Positions 1 to 8,451 of a stretch of DNA of 64,000 nt are shown here, one piece after another. Both the position numbers and the translations under genes were made by a program. The stretch's first letter is position 1. Each line of letters opens with the position of its first letter. The DNA comes from Breoghania sp. (GTDB lineage: Bacteria > Pseudomonadota > Alphaproteobacteria > Rhizobiales > Stappiaceae), in contig NZ_OY771475.1 in NCBI RefSeq assembly GCF_963674635.1, positions 2,790,001-2,854,000 of the forward strand, in the 5' to 3' direction. The notes under the pieces are model-generated. The model made no database searches. It saw only the letters and a list, made by a program, of their open reading frames with translations, and was not told the DNA's origin.

Positions 1-1
1 C

Positions 2-622
2 GACGAGGTGGTGACCACACTGCTTTTGAATTTCGTGGCCGTGCTTTTCGTCTCCATGATGATCGAAGGCCCGTTGAAGGATCCGCTCGCCTTTGGCTGG
101 CCCCAATCGGTGCCGGTCGCCGACAACGCGCTGCTGCCGAAGATCATTGCGCGCACGCGCCTTCACATCGGACTTGTGGTCGCAATCGTTATCGCCGTCA
201 TCGTCTATGCGGTTCAGGCGCGCACCGTCTTCGGGCTTCAGTCAAAGGCTGCGGGCCTCAATCCCCGGGCCGCGCGATTTGCGGGCGTTCCGCTGGCCTC
301 CACGCTCATCAAGGTCGCGTGCCTTTCCGGCGGGCTTGCCGGGCTTGCGGGCGCCGTTGAGGTGATGGGCGTGAAGGGATATGTCACGACCGATCTTTCG
401 CCCGGCTTCGGCTATTCCGGCATCATCGTCGCGATGCTCGCCAACCTGCATCCGGTGGGCGTGGTGGCGGCCGCCATTTTCACCGCCGCCATGTTCGTGG
501 GGGCTGACGGCATGAGCCGGGCCATCGGCATTCCCAGCTACATTGCGGATGTGACCGTCGCTCTTTCGCTGCTGACCATGCTGGTCGCGATCTTCTTCAC
601 GCAGTACAGGATCCGCAAATGA
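2..622 (+). CDS. ABC importer permease, nucleoside/simple-sugar (BMP) type, 5' truncated
   Basis: Inner-membrane permease of an ABC importer of the Bmp/YufP (basic membrane protein-associated) family, which imports purine nucleosides or related compounds. The reading frame is open to the left edge, so the start lies outside the window; about 206 residues are visible. The first visible residues (DEVVTTLLLNF) are typical of the middle of these permeases, and several hydrophobic segments follow. Its stop overlaps the start of a second permease (ATGA), so the two are translationally coupled and probably form the heterodimeric channel. The ATPase and binding protein would be upstream of the window. 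The substrate is inferred from family only. Confidence 0.88.
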   Translation, partial: DEVVTTLLLNFVAVLFVSMMIEGPLKDPLAFGWPQSVPVADNALLPKIIARTRLHIGLVVAIVIAVIVYAVQARTVFGLQSKAAGLNPRAARFAGVPLASTLIKVACLSGGLAGLAGAVEVMGVKGYVTTDLSPGFGYSGIIVAMLANLHPVGVVAAAIFTAAMFVGADGMSRAIGIPSYIADVTVALSLLTMLVAIFFTQYRIRK

Positions 623-1563
623 TGGAGATCCTCGAAATCTTCGGCTCCGCCGGTCTGTGGGCCGCGGTTCTGCGCATCGCGACCCCGCTGATCTTCGGCA
701 CACTCGGCGCGCTCCTGTGCGAACGCTCCGGCGTCCTCAATCTCGGCATCGAGGGCATCATGACCTTCGGCGCGATGATTGGCTGGCTCGCCGTCTTCAA
801 TGGTGCGGACCTGTGGACCGGGCTCCTGGTCGCCGCCCTTTTCGGCGCGGCCTTCGGGCTGCTTCATGCGGGGCTCACCGTCACCCTCGGGCTTTCCCAG
901 CATGTGACCGGGCTCGGCATCACGCTCTTTGCAAGTTCGCTCAGCTATTTCCTGTTCCGGCTCATCGTGCCGGTGGCGGGTACGCCGCCGACCATCGAGC
1001 CGTTCCAGCCGATCGACATTCCCGGCCTGAGCGATCTGCCCTTCATCGGGCCTGCGCTCTTCACCCAGACACCGCCCACCTATCTCGCGATCGTTCTCGC
1101 CGTGGTGCTGGCTTATGTCCTGTTCTTCACGCCGCTCGGGCTTGCGGTGAGGATGACGGGCGAGAACCCGCACGCTGCGGAAGCACAGGGCGTGAACCCG
1201 GTCAAGGTGCGCTATGGCGCGATCATCCTGGGCAGCGCCCTGATGAGCGTCGGCGGTTCGTTCCTGACGCTGTCGGCCTTCAACTCGTTCTTCCCCACCA
1301 TGATCCAGGGACGCGGCTGGGTCTGCATCGCGCTGGTGGTCTTCGCCTCCTGGCGGCCGGGACGCGCGCTTCTCGGTGCGTTGCTCTTTGCGTTGTTCGA
1401 CGCCTATCAGCTGCGCCTTCAGACCGTCGTCGGCAAGGCCGTGCCCTATCAGCTTCTGTTGATGGTGCCTTACGTGATGTCGATTGTCGCTCTTGTGGTG
1501 ATGGCGCGGCGCGCGCGGGTTCCCCAGGCCCTGATGCAGGCCTATCGGCGCGGCGAACGCTGA
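619..1563 (+). CDS. ABC importer permease, nucleoside/simple-sugar (YufQ/NupQ-like)
   Basis: Second integral-membrane permease of the same ABC importer; 314 residues, normal for the family. It starts with an ATG overlapping the previous stop. The N-terminal half carries the conserved pattern LGALLCERSGVLNLGIEGIM (about residues 26-45), diagnostic of the YufQ/RbsC-like branch, followed by multiple transmembrane helices. With the preceding gene it should form the membrane channel that moves a nucleoside or similar small molecule inward. Substrate is not visible in the sequence. It is the last gene of its operon; a 9-bp GC-rich stem-loop follows. Confidence 0.9.
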   Translation: MMEILEIFGSAGLWAAVLRIATPLIFGTLGALLCERSGVLNLGIEGIMTFGAMIGWLAVFNGADLWTGLLVAALFGAAFGLLHAGLTVTLGLSQHVTGLGITLFASSLSYFLFRLIVPVAGTPPTIEPFQPIDIPGLSDLPFIGPALFTQTPPTYLAIVLAVVLAYVLFFTPLGLAVRMTGENPHAAEAQGVNPVKVRYGAIILGSALMSVGGSFLTLSAFNSFFPTMIQGRGWVCIALVVFASWRPGRALLGALLFALFDAYQLRLQTVVGKAVPYQLLLMVPYVMSIVALVVMARRARVPQALMQAYRRGER

Positions 1564-1572
1564 GGCTTTCCA

Positions 1573-1598
1573 GAGGCCGGCCTGCCCCCGCCGGCCTC
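1573..1598 (+). terminator. GC-rich stem-loop after ABC permease, possible terminator
   Basis: Perfect 9-bp inverted repeat GAGGCCGGC / GCCGGCCTC with an 8-nt C-rich loop, 10 bases after the permease stop. There is no T-run after it, so it is only a candidate for intrinsic termination. Confidence 0.4.
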
Positions 1599-1762
1599 CC
1601 CCAAGGGAGACCTCCCCCAAAAGGTGGCCTTTCCCAAACGCGGCCTGCCCTCCATCACCCGGCATTTCCGGCCAATCGGTCATTTGACGCAGAGGCAACT
1701 TCCTCTACAGTCGGGTGATCATGACAGGCTCGGGAGAAGCCTGCGGCTTGGGGGAGGAACAC

Positions 1763-2533
1763 ATGGATCTTGGCGCAAGGCTTGAAGGCCGCCGCATTCT
1801 CATCACCGGGGCATCAAGCGGGCTGGGCGCGCATTTCGCCCGGCTGTGCGCGAGAAACGGCGCGCGCGTGGCCATCGCGGCCAGACGCGCGGACCGGCTT
1901 CAGGCGCTTGTCGGGGAGCTCAGGGAGAGCGGCGCGCAAGATGCCATTTCCTTGCCGCTCGATGTTTCCGACGAGGCTTCCGTCAAGACCTGCATTGGCG
2001 ATGCGCTGGAGGCGCTGGGGGGACTGGATACGCTCGTCAACAATGCGGGCATGGCGAGCCAGGGGCTCTCCATCGATCATTCCACCGCGGATTTCGACGC
2101 CGTTCTTTCCGTCAATCTGCGCGGTGTCTGGTTGATGGCGACAGAGGCGGGCCGTCACTGGCGCGAAACGGGGACGCCGGGGGCAATTGTCAACATCGCC
2201 TCGGTCCTGGGCCTCAGGGTTGCGACGGGCGTTGCGCCCTACGCGATTTCGAAGGCCGGCGTGGTGCAGCTTACCAAGGCGATGGCGCTTGAGCTTGCCC
2301 GCTTCAACATTCGCGTCAACGCAATTGCGCCGGGCTATTTCTCCACCGAGATCAACGAGGGCTTCTTCGAGACCGCGCAGGGGCAGGCCATGTTGAAGCG
2401 CATTCCCATGCGCCGGACCGGCGAAATGGAAGAACTCGACGCCCCCTTCCTGCTTCTGGCCAGCGACGCCTCCTCCTTCATGACCGGGGCCATCGTGCCC
2501 GTCGATGGCGGGCATCTCGTCAATTCGCTTTGA
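1763..2533 (+). CDS. SDR family NAD(P)-dependent oxidoreductase
   Basis: Classical short-chain dehydrogenase/reductase of 256 residues. The cofactor motif TGASSGLG is at residues 15-22, NNAG at 93-96, the catalytic Asn118, Ser147, Tyr160 and Lys164 (YAISK) are all present, and it ends with the usual GG-H near the C-terminus. The frame is open from 1715, but the ATG at 1763 is preceded by a strong GGGGGAGG ribosome site at the right distance and begins the conserved fold, so it is chosen. It lies 24 bases before an acyl-CoA dehydrogenase gene and probably forms a two-gene operon for oxidation of a hydroxyacyl-type substrate. The exact substrate cannot be told. Confidence 0.92.
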   Translation: MDLGARLEGRRILITGASSGLGAHFARLCARNGARVAIAARRADRLQALVGELRESGAQDAISLPLDVSDEASVKTCIGDALEALGGLDTLVNNAGMASQGLSIDHSTADFDAVLSVNLRGVWLMATEAGRHWRETGTPGAIVNIASVLGLRVATGVAPYAISKAGVVQLTKAMALELARFNIRVNAIAPGYFSTEINEGFFETAQGQAMLKRIPMRRTGEMEELDAPFLLLASDASSFMTGAIVPVDGGHLVNSL

Positions 2534-2557
2534 CACCTCGTTCAAGGAAACCGATCG

Positions 2558-3763
2558 ATGGATTTCACGCTTGATCCCCGTCACGAGGCTCTTCGCCAGC
2601 GGGTGCGCGCTTTCGTGGACGAGCACCTGCTGCCGCTGGAGGGCGATCCCGCCACTTTCAACGAGTTCGAGAACATCCGTCTGAGCTTGCGTGACGCATT
2701 GCGCGTCAAGGCCAGGGACGTCGGCCTGTGGGCGCCGCAGATGCCGCCGTCGCGCGGCGGCCTCGGCCTGCCAATGGTCGGGCAGGCCGCTTTTTACGAA
2801 GAAGCCAATCGCTGCATCTTCGGGCCCTCCATCTTCAATTGCGCAGCCCCCGATGACGGCAACATGCGGGTCCTGGAAATGGTGGCGAGCGAGGAACAGA
2901 AGGCCCGCTGGCTCCAGCCCATCGTGGATGGGAAGGTCAATTCCTCCTTCGTCATGACCGAGCCGCATCCGGGCGGCGGATCGGATCCCGGCATGATCCA
3001 GACGCGCGCGGAACGTCATGGCGACATGTGGAGGATCTATGGCCGCAAGTGGTTCATTTCCGGCGCGGCCATCGCCAAGCACTTCATACTGATCGCGCGC
3101 ACCGATCCCGATCCCGCCAACACCCGAAAGCACCTGACGGCCTTTCTCTTCCATCGCGACCAGCTCAACTGGCGGATCGTCCGCCGGATCGAGAACATGG
3201 GACCGGACGAGCATGGCGGGGTGTGCGAACTTGAATTCGACGGGCTGGAGATCCCCGACAGCGACCGACTGATGGAGGTGGGCGATGGGCTGAAGGTCAC
3301 CCAGATCCGTCTCGGGCCCGCCCGTCTCACCCATTGCATGCGGTGGCTTGGGCTTTCCAAGCGCGCAATGGAGATCGCACAGGATTACGTCTCCACCCGC
3401 GAGAGCTTCGGCATCCGGCTGGCCGATCGGGAATCGGTCGGGCTGACGCTCGGCGAGCTCGCCCATGACATCCAGATCGGGCGGCTTCTCGTCATGAACG
3501 CGGCCTGGAAGCTCGATCGGGGCGCGCGGGCACGCAAGGAAGTCTCAAGCGCCAAGATCCACGTGGCCGACACGTTGCACAAGGCGGTCGACAGCGCCAT
3601 CCAGCTCAATGGCGCACGCGGCTATTCCAAGGACACGGCCCTGGAATGGATGTACCGCTACGCGCGTTGCGCCCGCCTCGTGGATGGCGCATCGGAGGTG
3701 CACAAGATGGTGCTGTCACGCTTCTATGCGCAGGAAGGTGACGACTACTGGCAATGGGGCTGA
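2558..3763 (+). CDS. Acyl-CoA dehydrogenase, ACAD10/11-like with Asp at the catalytic-base position
   Basis: FAD-dependent acyl-CoA dehydrogenase of 401 residues with the complete N-terminal helical, middle beta (TEPHPGGGSDP, about residues 132-142) and C-terminal helical domains. The position that normally carries the catalytic Glu is Asp376 within LVDGASEVHK, as in the ACAD10/ACAD11 group rather than in short- or medium-chain enzymes. It starts 24 bases after the SDR gene. ACAD10/11 relatives are linked to unusual long-chain or hydroxylated acyl-CoAs, so the pair with the SDR may handle an uncommon fatty acyl substrate; this is inference. Electrons would go to electron-transfer flavoprotein. 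Confidence 0.9.
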   Translation: MDFTLDPRHEALRQRVRAFVDEHLLPLEGDPATFNEFENIRLSLRDALRVKARDVGLWAPQMPPSRGGLGLPMVGQAAFYEEANRCIFGPSIFNCAAPDDGNMRVLEMVASEEQKARWLQPIVDGKVNSSFVMTEPHPGGGSDPGMIQTRAERHGDMWRIYGRKWFISGAAIAKHFILIARTDPDPANTRKHLTAFLFHRDQLNWRIVRRIENMGPDEHGGVCELEFDGLEIPDSDRLMEVGDGLKVTQIRLGPARLTHCMRWLGLSKRAMEIAQDYVSTRESFGIRLADRESVGLTLGELAHDIQIGRLLVMNAAWKLDRGARARKEVSSAKIHVADTLHKAVDSAIQLNGARGYSKDTALEWMYRYARCARLVDGASEVHKMVLSRFYAQEGDDYWQWG

Positions 3764-3782
3764 CGGAAATTTCGCCGGCTCA

Positions 3783-4937
3783 TCACTTGTCGGGCTGTTC
3801 AATCGCAGCTCGCCATTCCTCCAGCACGTCAGGGTCCGCTTCAGTCGCTTCGCGCCCTTTCCTTAGCCGGGTAAGCTCTTCCGTTTTCAGCAGACGCGAG
3901 AGGGCCCAAACAGCTGCCCCGCGCACCTCCGGCGAAGGATCGTCAAGGAGGAGTTTCGCCCTGGCTGCCAGACCGGCATCTGCCGAGTTTCCGATTGCGA
4001 TCAGAACATTGCGGACGAACCTGTCCCGACCAATACGCTTGACGGGCGAGCCTGAAAAGAGCGCACGGAAGGCGGCATCATCCAGCGCAACCAGATCTTC
4101 CAGCATCGGGGCCTGAAGATCGAGCCGGGCCTTCAGCTTCGCCTCGCGCGCACTTTCGGCGAACTTGTTCCACGGACAGACCGCAAGGCAATCATCGCAG
4201 CCATAGATGCGATTGCCGATGGCGGTTCGAAATTCGCGTGGGATCGGCCCCTTGTGCTCGATGGTCAGATAGGAGATGCAACGCCCCGCATCGAGCCTGT
4301 AGGGGGCCGGAAACGCCTTTGTGGGGCAGATGTCGAGGCAGGCGCGACAGGAGCCGCAACGGTCGGTTTCCGGCTCGTCCGGCGGCAGATCCAGCGTTGT
4401 GAAGATCGAGCCGAGAAAAAGCCAGGAGCCGAAGTCGCGCGAAACCAGATTGGTGTGCTTGCCTTGCCAGCCAAGACCGCTGGCGGCGGCGAGCGGCTTT
4501 TCCATCACGGGAGCCGTATCGACGAAGACCTTCAGATCCGCGCCATCTTCGGGAAGCTCTGCCATCTCGCGCGCGGCGGCGAGGATCTGGCTGGCCAGCG
4601 TCTTCAGCTTGCCCTTGATGATGTCATGATAATCGCGGTGGCGGGCATAAACGGAAATCGAGCCGATCTCCGCGCTGGCGAGGTTTTCCAACGGATCGTG
4701 ATCGGGCCCGTAATTCATCCCAAGCATGACGATGGAGCGCACCTGCGGCCAGAGCGCGCGCGGGGCTGCGCGGCGCTCAGCCGTTTCCTCCATCCAAGTC
4801 ATGGTGGCGTGGTGGCCATCGCCCAGAAAGCGCGCAAGCCGGTCCCCGGCCTTGGGGATCGCATCGGCATGGGTGATGCGGCACACGTCGAAGCCCAGGG
4901 CTTCCGCCCGCTCGGCGATGACCGCCTTCAACCGCAT
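3783..4937 (-). CDS. queG: Epoxyqueuosine reductase
   Basis: Cobalamin- and iron-sulfur-dependent enzyme that reduces epoxyqueuosine to queuosine in tRNA, the last step of Q modification. The 384-residue protein has the VDTAPVMEK segment with catalytic Asp140, a 4Fe-4S motif at Cys194-197-200-204 ([12 protein letters not shown]) and a second around Cys247-250-254 ([13 protein letters not shown]), then a C-terminal HEAT-like repeat. The frame is open to 4988, but ATG 4937 has GGAGGGG six bases upstream and matches the normal N-terminus ([15 protein letters not shown]). It follows a GST gene on the same strand with a 51-base gap. No other queuosine gene is in the window. Confidence 0.96.
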   Translation of the reverse strand: MRLKAVIAERAEALGFDVCRITHADAIPKAGDRLARFLGDGHHATMTWMEETAERRAAPRALWPQVRSIVMLGMNYGPDHDPLENLASAEIGSISVYARHRDYHDIIKGKLKTLASQILAAAREMAELPEDGADLKVFVDTAPVMEKPLAAASGLGWQGKHTNLVSRDFGSWLFLGSIFTTLDLPPDEPETDRCGSCRACLDICPTKAFPAPYRLDAGRCISYLTIEHKGPIPREFRTAIGNRIYGCDDCLAVCPWNKFAESAREAKLKARLDLQAPMLEDLVALDDAAFRALFSGSPVKRIGRDRFVRNVLIAIGNSADAGLAARAKLLLDDPSPEVRGAAVWALSRLLKTEELTRLRKGREATEADPDVLEEWRAAIEQPDK

Positions 4938-4988
4938 GCCATGCCCCTCCCGCATTCGGCCCTGACCGGACCGGCGCGCCAGCGCCAA

Positions 4989-5681
4989 TCAGAAATCGAG
5001 ATCAGCGTAGCTTTTCGCCGGCCGCATGCCCGGGATCGTCTCCCCCAGAAGAGAGCGGAAGCTTGGGCGCGACTTGACGCGAGCGTACCATGCCTTGGCA
5101 TGCTCGTCCTCGTCCCACGGCACCTCGCCCAGGTAGTCGGCGCAGGAAAGCTCCGCGGCTGCCGCGATATCGGCAAAGCTGATCCGGTCTCCGCCAAGCC
5201 AGCGCCTCGAAGCGGCGAGATAGCCGATATAGCGCATGTGGTGGCGGATATTGGTGCGCGCGGCGCGCAGCACAGCCGAATCAGGCTCGCCGCCCCCCGC
5301 CGATTTCGGCATTTCCAGCTTGTAGATCTTTTCGCGCACGAAATGGCCGATCACGTCCTGATCGAGTTTCCCGAGGAACCACTCCACCAGACGCCGCACT
5401 TCCGCACGGCGTTCGGCATTGTCGGGCATGAGACGCTTGTCGGGGATCATGTAGCCGCGCGTCTCGTCGAGATATTCCATAATCACGGCGCCACCGCACA
5501 CAGGCGTTCCGTCATTCTCCACCGCAACGGGCACGGTGCCCGCGGGGTTGATCAGCAGAAACTCGCGGCGGCGCTGCCAAGGGTACTCGAGATAGGATTC
5601 GAAATTCACCCCATATTCGTGCAATGCCAGCCGAACAAAACGAGAGGCGGGCGAGAAGGGATGGTGATACAGGATCAGCAT
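4989..5681 (-). CDS. Glutathione S-transferase family protein
   Basis: Cytosolic GST fold of 230 residues. The N-terminal thioredoxin-like domain is recognisable (LILYHHPFSPASRFVRLAL, then NPAGTVPVAVENDGTPVC with the cis-Pro and the EYLDE glutathione-binding segment), followed by the all-helical C-terminal domain. The Ser at the start of helix 1 (HPFSPAS) is the likely glutathione-activating residue. It is upstream of queG and probably co-transcribed with it, an arrangement common in Rhizobiales. The physiological substrate is unknown. Confidence 0.9.
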   Translation of the reverse strand: MLILYHHPFSPASRFVRLALHEYGVNFESYLEYPWQRRREFLLINPAGTVPVAVENDGTPVCGGAVIMEYLDETRGYMIPDKRLMPDNAERRAEVRRLVEWFLGKLDQDVIGHFVREKIYKLEMPKSAGGGEPDSAVLRAARTNIRHHMRYIGYLAASRRWLGGDRISFADIAAAAELSCADYLGEVPWDEDEHAKAWYARVKSRPSFRSLLGETIPGMRPAKSYADLDF

Positions 5682-5942
5682 TCGTGGTTCATATACTCAT
5701 GACACAGTCTGTCGGATCGCAGGCGCATAAGCCATGCACCGCAACCCGGAAACCGGAAAACGGACCTTACCGACAACCTATGGTCGCCTGAATGATCGAA
5801 AAGACCCATAACTGACGCTGCCAAGTGACGCCAGCATCATTGCACGAGCCTCTTCAATGCACGAGTCTCGCCCCCAACCCCGCACGTCCTCATCGCCAAG
5901 CCCTACCCGGCTTTTGCAAAATCATCAACGGATCGCATTGCC

Positions 5943-6749
5943 ATGGACCAACAGACCATCATCGAGGCGCTCATTCTGGGCACCGTGGAAGGCCTGACCG
6001 AATTCATTCCCGTCTCCTCGACCGGCCACCTGTTGCTTCTGGGCCATTTCATCGGATTCGACAATCCGGGCAAGACATTCGAGGTCCTTATCCAGCTCGG
6101 ATCGATCCTCGCCATCCTGTCGGTCTATTTCGCCAGGCTCTGGCACCTTGCCATCAGCCTGCCGAGCGATCCGCGCAGCCGCTATTTCGTTGCTGGCATC
6201 CTGCTGGCCTTCATGCCCGCCGCCGTGATCGGCTTTTTCGCCCATGGCTTCATCAAGGCGGTGCTGTTCGAATCACCCGCCCTCATCTGCTCCACGCTGC
6301 TTGTTGGCGGCGTGATTCTCCTGTGGGTCGACCGGCTCGACCTCAAACCGCGCTATCACGATGTCACGCAATATCCGATGCGCCTCTATTTCGGCATTGG
6401 CCTGTGCCAGACGCTGGCCATGGTGCCGGGCGTCTCGCGCTCAGGCTCGACCATCGTCGGCGCGTTGCTGATGGGCACGGACAAGCGCTCTGCGGCGGAG
6501 TTTTCCTTCTTCCTCGCCATGCCCACCATGGCAGGGGCCTTCGCGCTCGATCTCTTCAAGAACCGTGATCTGCTCTCCATGGACGACATGGCGATCATCG
6601 CCGTCGGCTTCGTGACCGCCTTCATTGCGGGCGTCATCGTGGTGCGCTGGCTGTTGAACTACGTCGCCCGCCATGGCTTCAAGCTTTTCGCATGGTGGCG
6701 GATCATTGTCGGGCTGGCCGGTTTTGCCGGGCTTTACCTTCTGGGCTGA
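5943..6749 (+). CDS. uppP: Undecaprenyl-diphosphatase
   Basis: Integral-membrane UppP/BacA enzyme that dephosphorylates undecaprenyl diphosphate to recycle the lipid carrier for peptidoglycan and surface polysaccharides; it also confers bacitracin tolerance. The protein is 268 residues, the usual length. Both signature motifs are intact: [12 protein letters not shown] at residues 18-29 and PGVSRSGST around residue 165, and the rest is hydrophobic helices. The ATG at 5943 gives the canonical N-terminus. It is a single gene closed by a strong bidirectional terminator shared with the convergent NDUFA9-like gene. Confidence 0.97.
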   Translation: MDQQTIIEALILGTVEGLTEFIPVSSTGHLLLLGHFIGFDNPGKTFEVLIQLGSILAILSVYFARLWHLAISLPSDPRSRYFVAGILLAFMPAAVIGFFAHGFIKAVLFESPALICSTLLVGGVILLWVDRLDLKPRYHDVTQYPMRLYFGIGLCQTLAMVPGVSRSGSTIVGALLMGTDKRSAAEFSFFLAMPTMAGAFALDLFKNRDLLSMDDMAIIAVGFVTAFIAGVIVVRWLLNYVARHGFKLFAWWRIIVGLAGFAGLYLLG

Positions 6750-6771
6750 ACCCGACGGCGCCTTTGGAAAC

Positions 6772-6808
6772 AAAAAGCGGCAGCGCCTCACCAGGCCTGC
6801 CGCTTTTT
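6772..6808. terminator. Bidirectional intrinsic terminator between uppP and NDUFA9-like gene
   Basis: Perfect 12-bp stem AAAAAGCGGCAG / CTGCCGCTTTTT with a 13-nt loop, giving a T-run on both strands. It lies 22 bases after uppP and 33 bases after the stop of the convergent gene. Confidence 0.9.
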
Positions 6809-6841
6809 CTGTCTCAGATGCCCCGGCAAGGGGCCACCGGT

Positions 6842-7819
6842 CTATTTCGCGTGATAGGCCGAATCAAACTGGCCATGGACGCGGAAGCGCCACAGGTAGC
6901 CCGGCAGGATGGAGGCAAGCGTGACCGGCGTGATGCCGAGCCCTGAAAGCGTATGCCCCGCGGCGACCGCTTCCTCCGAGACCACGTTGTCGGACTTGAG
7001 CATCGCGACCTGATCCCTCGTCAGCGGCGCGCCGGGGAGCAGCTGCAGGATACGGGCAAGCGTGCCGGCCAGCCGGAAGGACAGGGGCACGAGAAGCCGC
7101 TTTCGGCCGGTGATTTCCAGCATCATCTCCAGGCATTCTCGGAAGGTCTTCACCTGAGGACCGCCAAGCTCGTAGGTCGCACCGGCTTCTGCCTCGCCCT
7201 CGATCGCACGGGCCACCGCTTCCGCCACATCGCCGACGAAGACCGGCTGGAAGCGCGTCTTTCCCCCGCCGATGAGCGGCAGGAAGGGCGACATGCGGGC
7301 CATGGAGGCGAAGCGGTTGAAGAAGTCGTCCTCCGGACCGAACAGGATGGAGGGACGCATGATCACGGCCTCGGGCACCAGTTCGCGCATGGCGGCTTCA
7401 CCGGCGGCCTTGGAGCGCGCGTAACCGGCGGGTGACTTCGCATCCGCGCCGATAGCCGACATGTGAACCAGATTGGTGATGCCAGCATCCTTGCAGGCTT
7501 GCGCCACGGCACGGGCCCCGAACGCCTGCACGGCGTCGAAGGTCTGGCGTCCGCTCTGGGCAAGAATGCCGACGAGGTTCACGACTGCGTCGGCGCCTGC
7601 CACGGCATGGGCGAGCGAATCGGGATAACGCAGATTCGCCTGCACCGCGTGGATCTGGCCCACGGAGCCGAGCGGCTGGAGGTGAAAGGCAAGATCGGGC
7701 CTGCGAACGGCCACTCGAACCCGCCATCCGCGCCTTGCCAGCGCATGCACCACATGACGACCGACAAAGCCGGAACCGCCAAATACCGTCACAAGCTTCC
7801 CATTGAGCGGAGTGGTCAT
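6842..7819 (-). CDS. Complex I NDUFA9-family NAD(P)-binding protein
   Basis: Atypical SDR (epimerase-fold) protein of 325 residues with the nucleotide-binding motif GGSGFVG at residues 14-20 and the VVNLVGIL and MRPSILFGPEDDFFNR segments characteristic of the NDUFA9/39-kDa complex I accessory family. In alphaproteobacteria these are annotated as complex I NDUFA9-subunit family proteins; whether the bacterial copy is physically part of NADH dehydrogenase is not established by sequence. The classical SDR Tyr-x3-Lys is replaced (YARSK), still of the right form. Convergent with uppP, a pairing often seen in Rhizobiales. Confidence 0.9.
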   Translation of the reverse strand: MTTPLNGKLVTVFGGSGFVGRHVVHALARRGWRVRVAVRRPDLAFHLQPLGSVGQIHAVQANLRYPDSLAHAVAGADAVVNLVGILAQSGRQTFDAVQAFGARAVAQACKDAGITNLVHMSAIGADAKSPAGYARSKAAGEAAMRELVPEAVIMRPSILFGPEDDFFNRFASMARMSPFLPLIGGGKTRFQPVFVGDVAEAVARAIEGEAEAGATYELGGPQVKTFRECLEMMLEITGRKRLLVPLSFRLAGTLARILQLLPGAPLTRDQVAMLKSDNVVSEEAVAAGHTLSGLGITPVTLASILPGYLWRFRVHGQFDSAYHAK

Positions 7820-8209
7820 GATCGCTCCTTCGTCTCAGCCCACCTTACGCGGTGCCGACATGTCACGTCCGAAAGACGCCCCTCGCACATGAAAGGCGAG
7901 ATTCGTATCCGGCCAGCGGTCGCAGGCCGGGCGAATGTCACGACGCCGTTTCGGGCGGGCGAGACATTCGGGACCGGCCCGACATGAGGCACCGGTCGTC
8001 AGCGCCTCATGTCGAAGATGCGAACCGCGCGTCATCAGCACGTTACAGCCGTCATAGCCGCTTGTTGCGGGCGTGTGAAGTGCGCACGAATTCGCAAACG
8101 CATTCACGCGCAAATGCCATCCGATCGAATGGGTGTTGATAACCTGTGCGGGTGCCGTGCGAAGGTGATTGACAGGCGCGGGTCGTGTCCGTATGTATCG
8201 CCGTCATCG
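7820..8209. other. 390-bp intergenic region with an 11-bp inverted repeat and the tRNA promoter
   Basis: No convincing coding sequence. It holds the upstream region of the NDUFA9-like gene, a perfect 11-bp inverted repeat (CGACATGAGGC at 7980-7990 and GCCTCATGTCG at 8004-8014, 13-nt loop, no T-run) and, at the right end, the tRNA-Leu promoter. Confidence 0.6.
8169..8197 (+). promoter_or_regulatory. Sigma-70-type promoter of tRNA-Leu
   Basis: TTGACA at 8169-8174, a 17-bp spacer and TATGTA at 8192-8197. A start about 7 bases downstream would fall just before the tRNA at 8210. Confidence 0.75.
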
Positions 8210-8296
8210 GCCCAGGTGGCGGAATTGGTAGACGCGCTAGCTTCAGGTGCTAGTGCTCGAAAGGGCGTGGAGGTTCGAGTCCTCTCCTGGGCACCA
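8210..8296 (+). tRNA. tRNA-Leu (anticodon CAG)
   Basis: 87-nt class II tRNA. The acceptor stem GCCCAGG pairs with CCTGGGC, followed by discriminator A and an encoded CCA. The anticodon loop TTCAGGT gives anticodon CAG (reads CUG), there is a long variable arm, and GGTTCGAGTCC forms the T arm. An intrinsic terminator follows about 40 bases later. Confidence 0.97.
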
Positions 8297-8335
8297 TTTC
8301 CCGGCTCTGGCAGCTACCACTGTCAGAGATCTTTG

Positions 8336-8364
8336 AAAAAGCTCCGGAAAACCGGAGCTTTTTT
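8336..8364. terminator. Intrinsic terminator after tRNA-Leu
   Basis: Stem AAAAAGCTCCGG / CCGGAGCTTTTT (12 bp) with an AAAA loop and six Ts on the plus strand. On the minus strand it also ends with a T-run and may stop the convergent GGDEF gene, whose stop is 88 bases away. Confidence 0.92.
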
Positions 8365-8451
8365 CGTTTCAAGGGCGGAGTTTCATCGTCGGCTCGTTCG
8401 AGCCCGCCCGCTCGGCTTGAAGCCGGCAGGCGCACACGATGCGCGCGGCGC

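Noticed and set aside
538..3466. Long minus-strand open frames opposite the ABC permease and SDR/acyl-CoA dehydrogenase genes
   Set aside because: They are complements of well-recognised genes with low-complexity, His/Arg-rich translations and no ribosome sites.
4254..5702. 482-codon plus-strand open frame over queG and the GST gene
   Set aside because: Both minus-strand genes are certain; the plus-strand translation has no recognisable fold.
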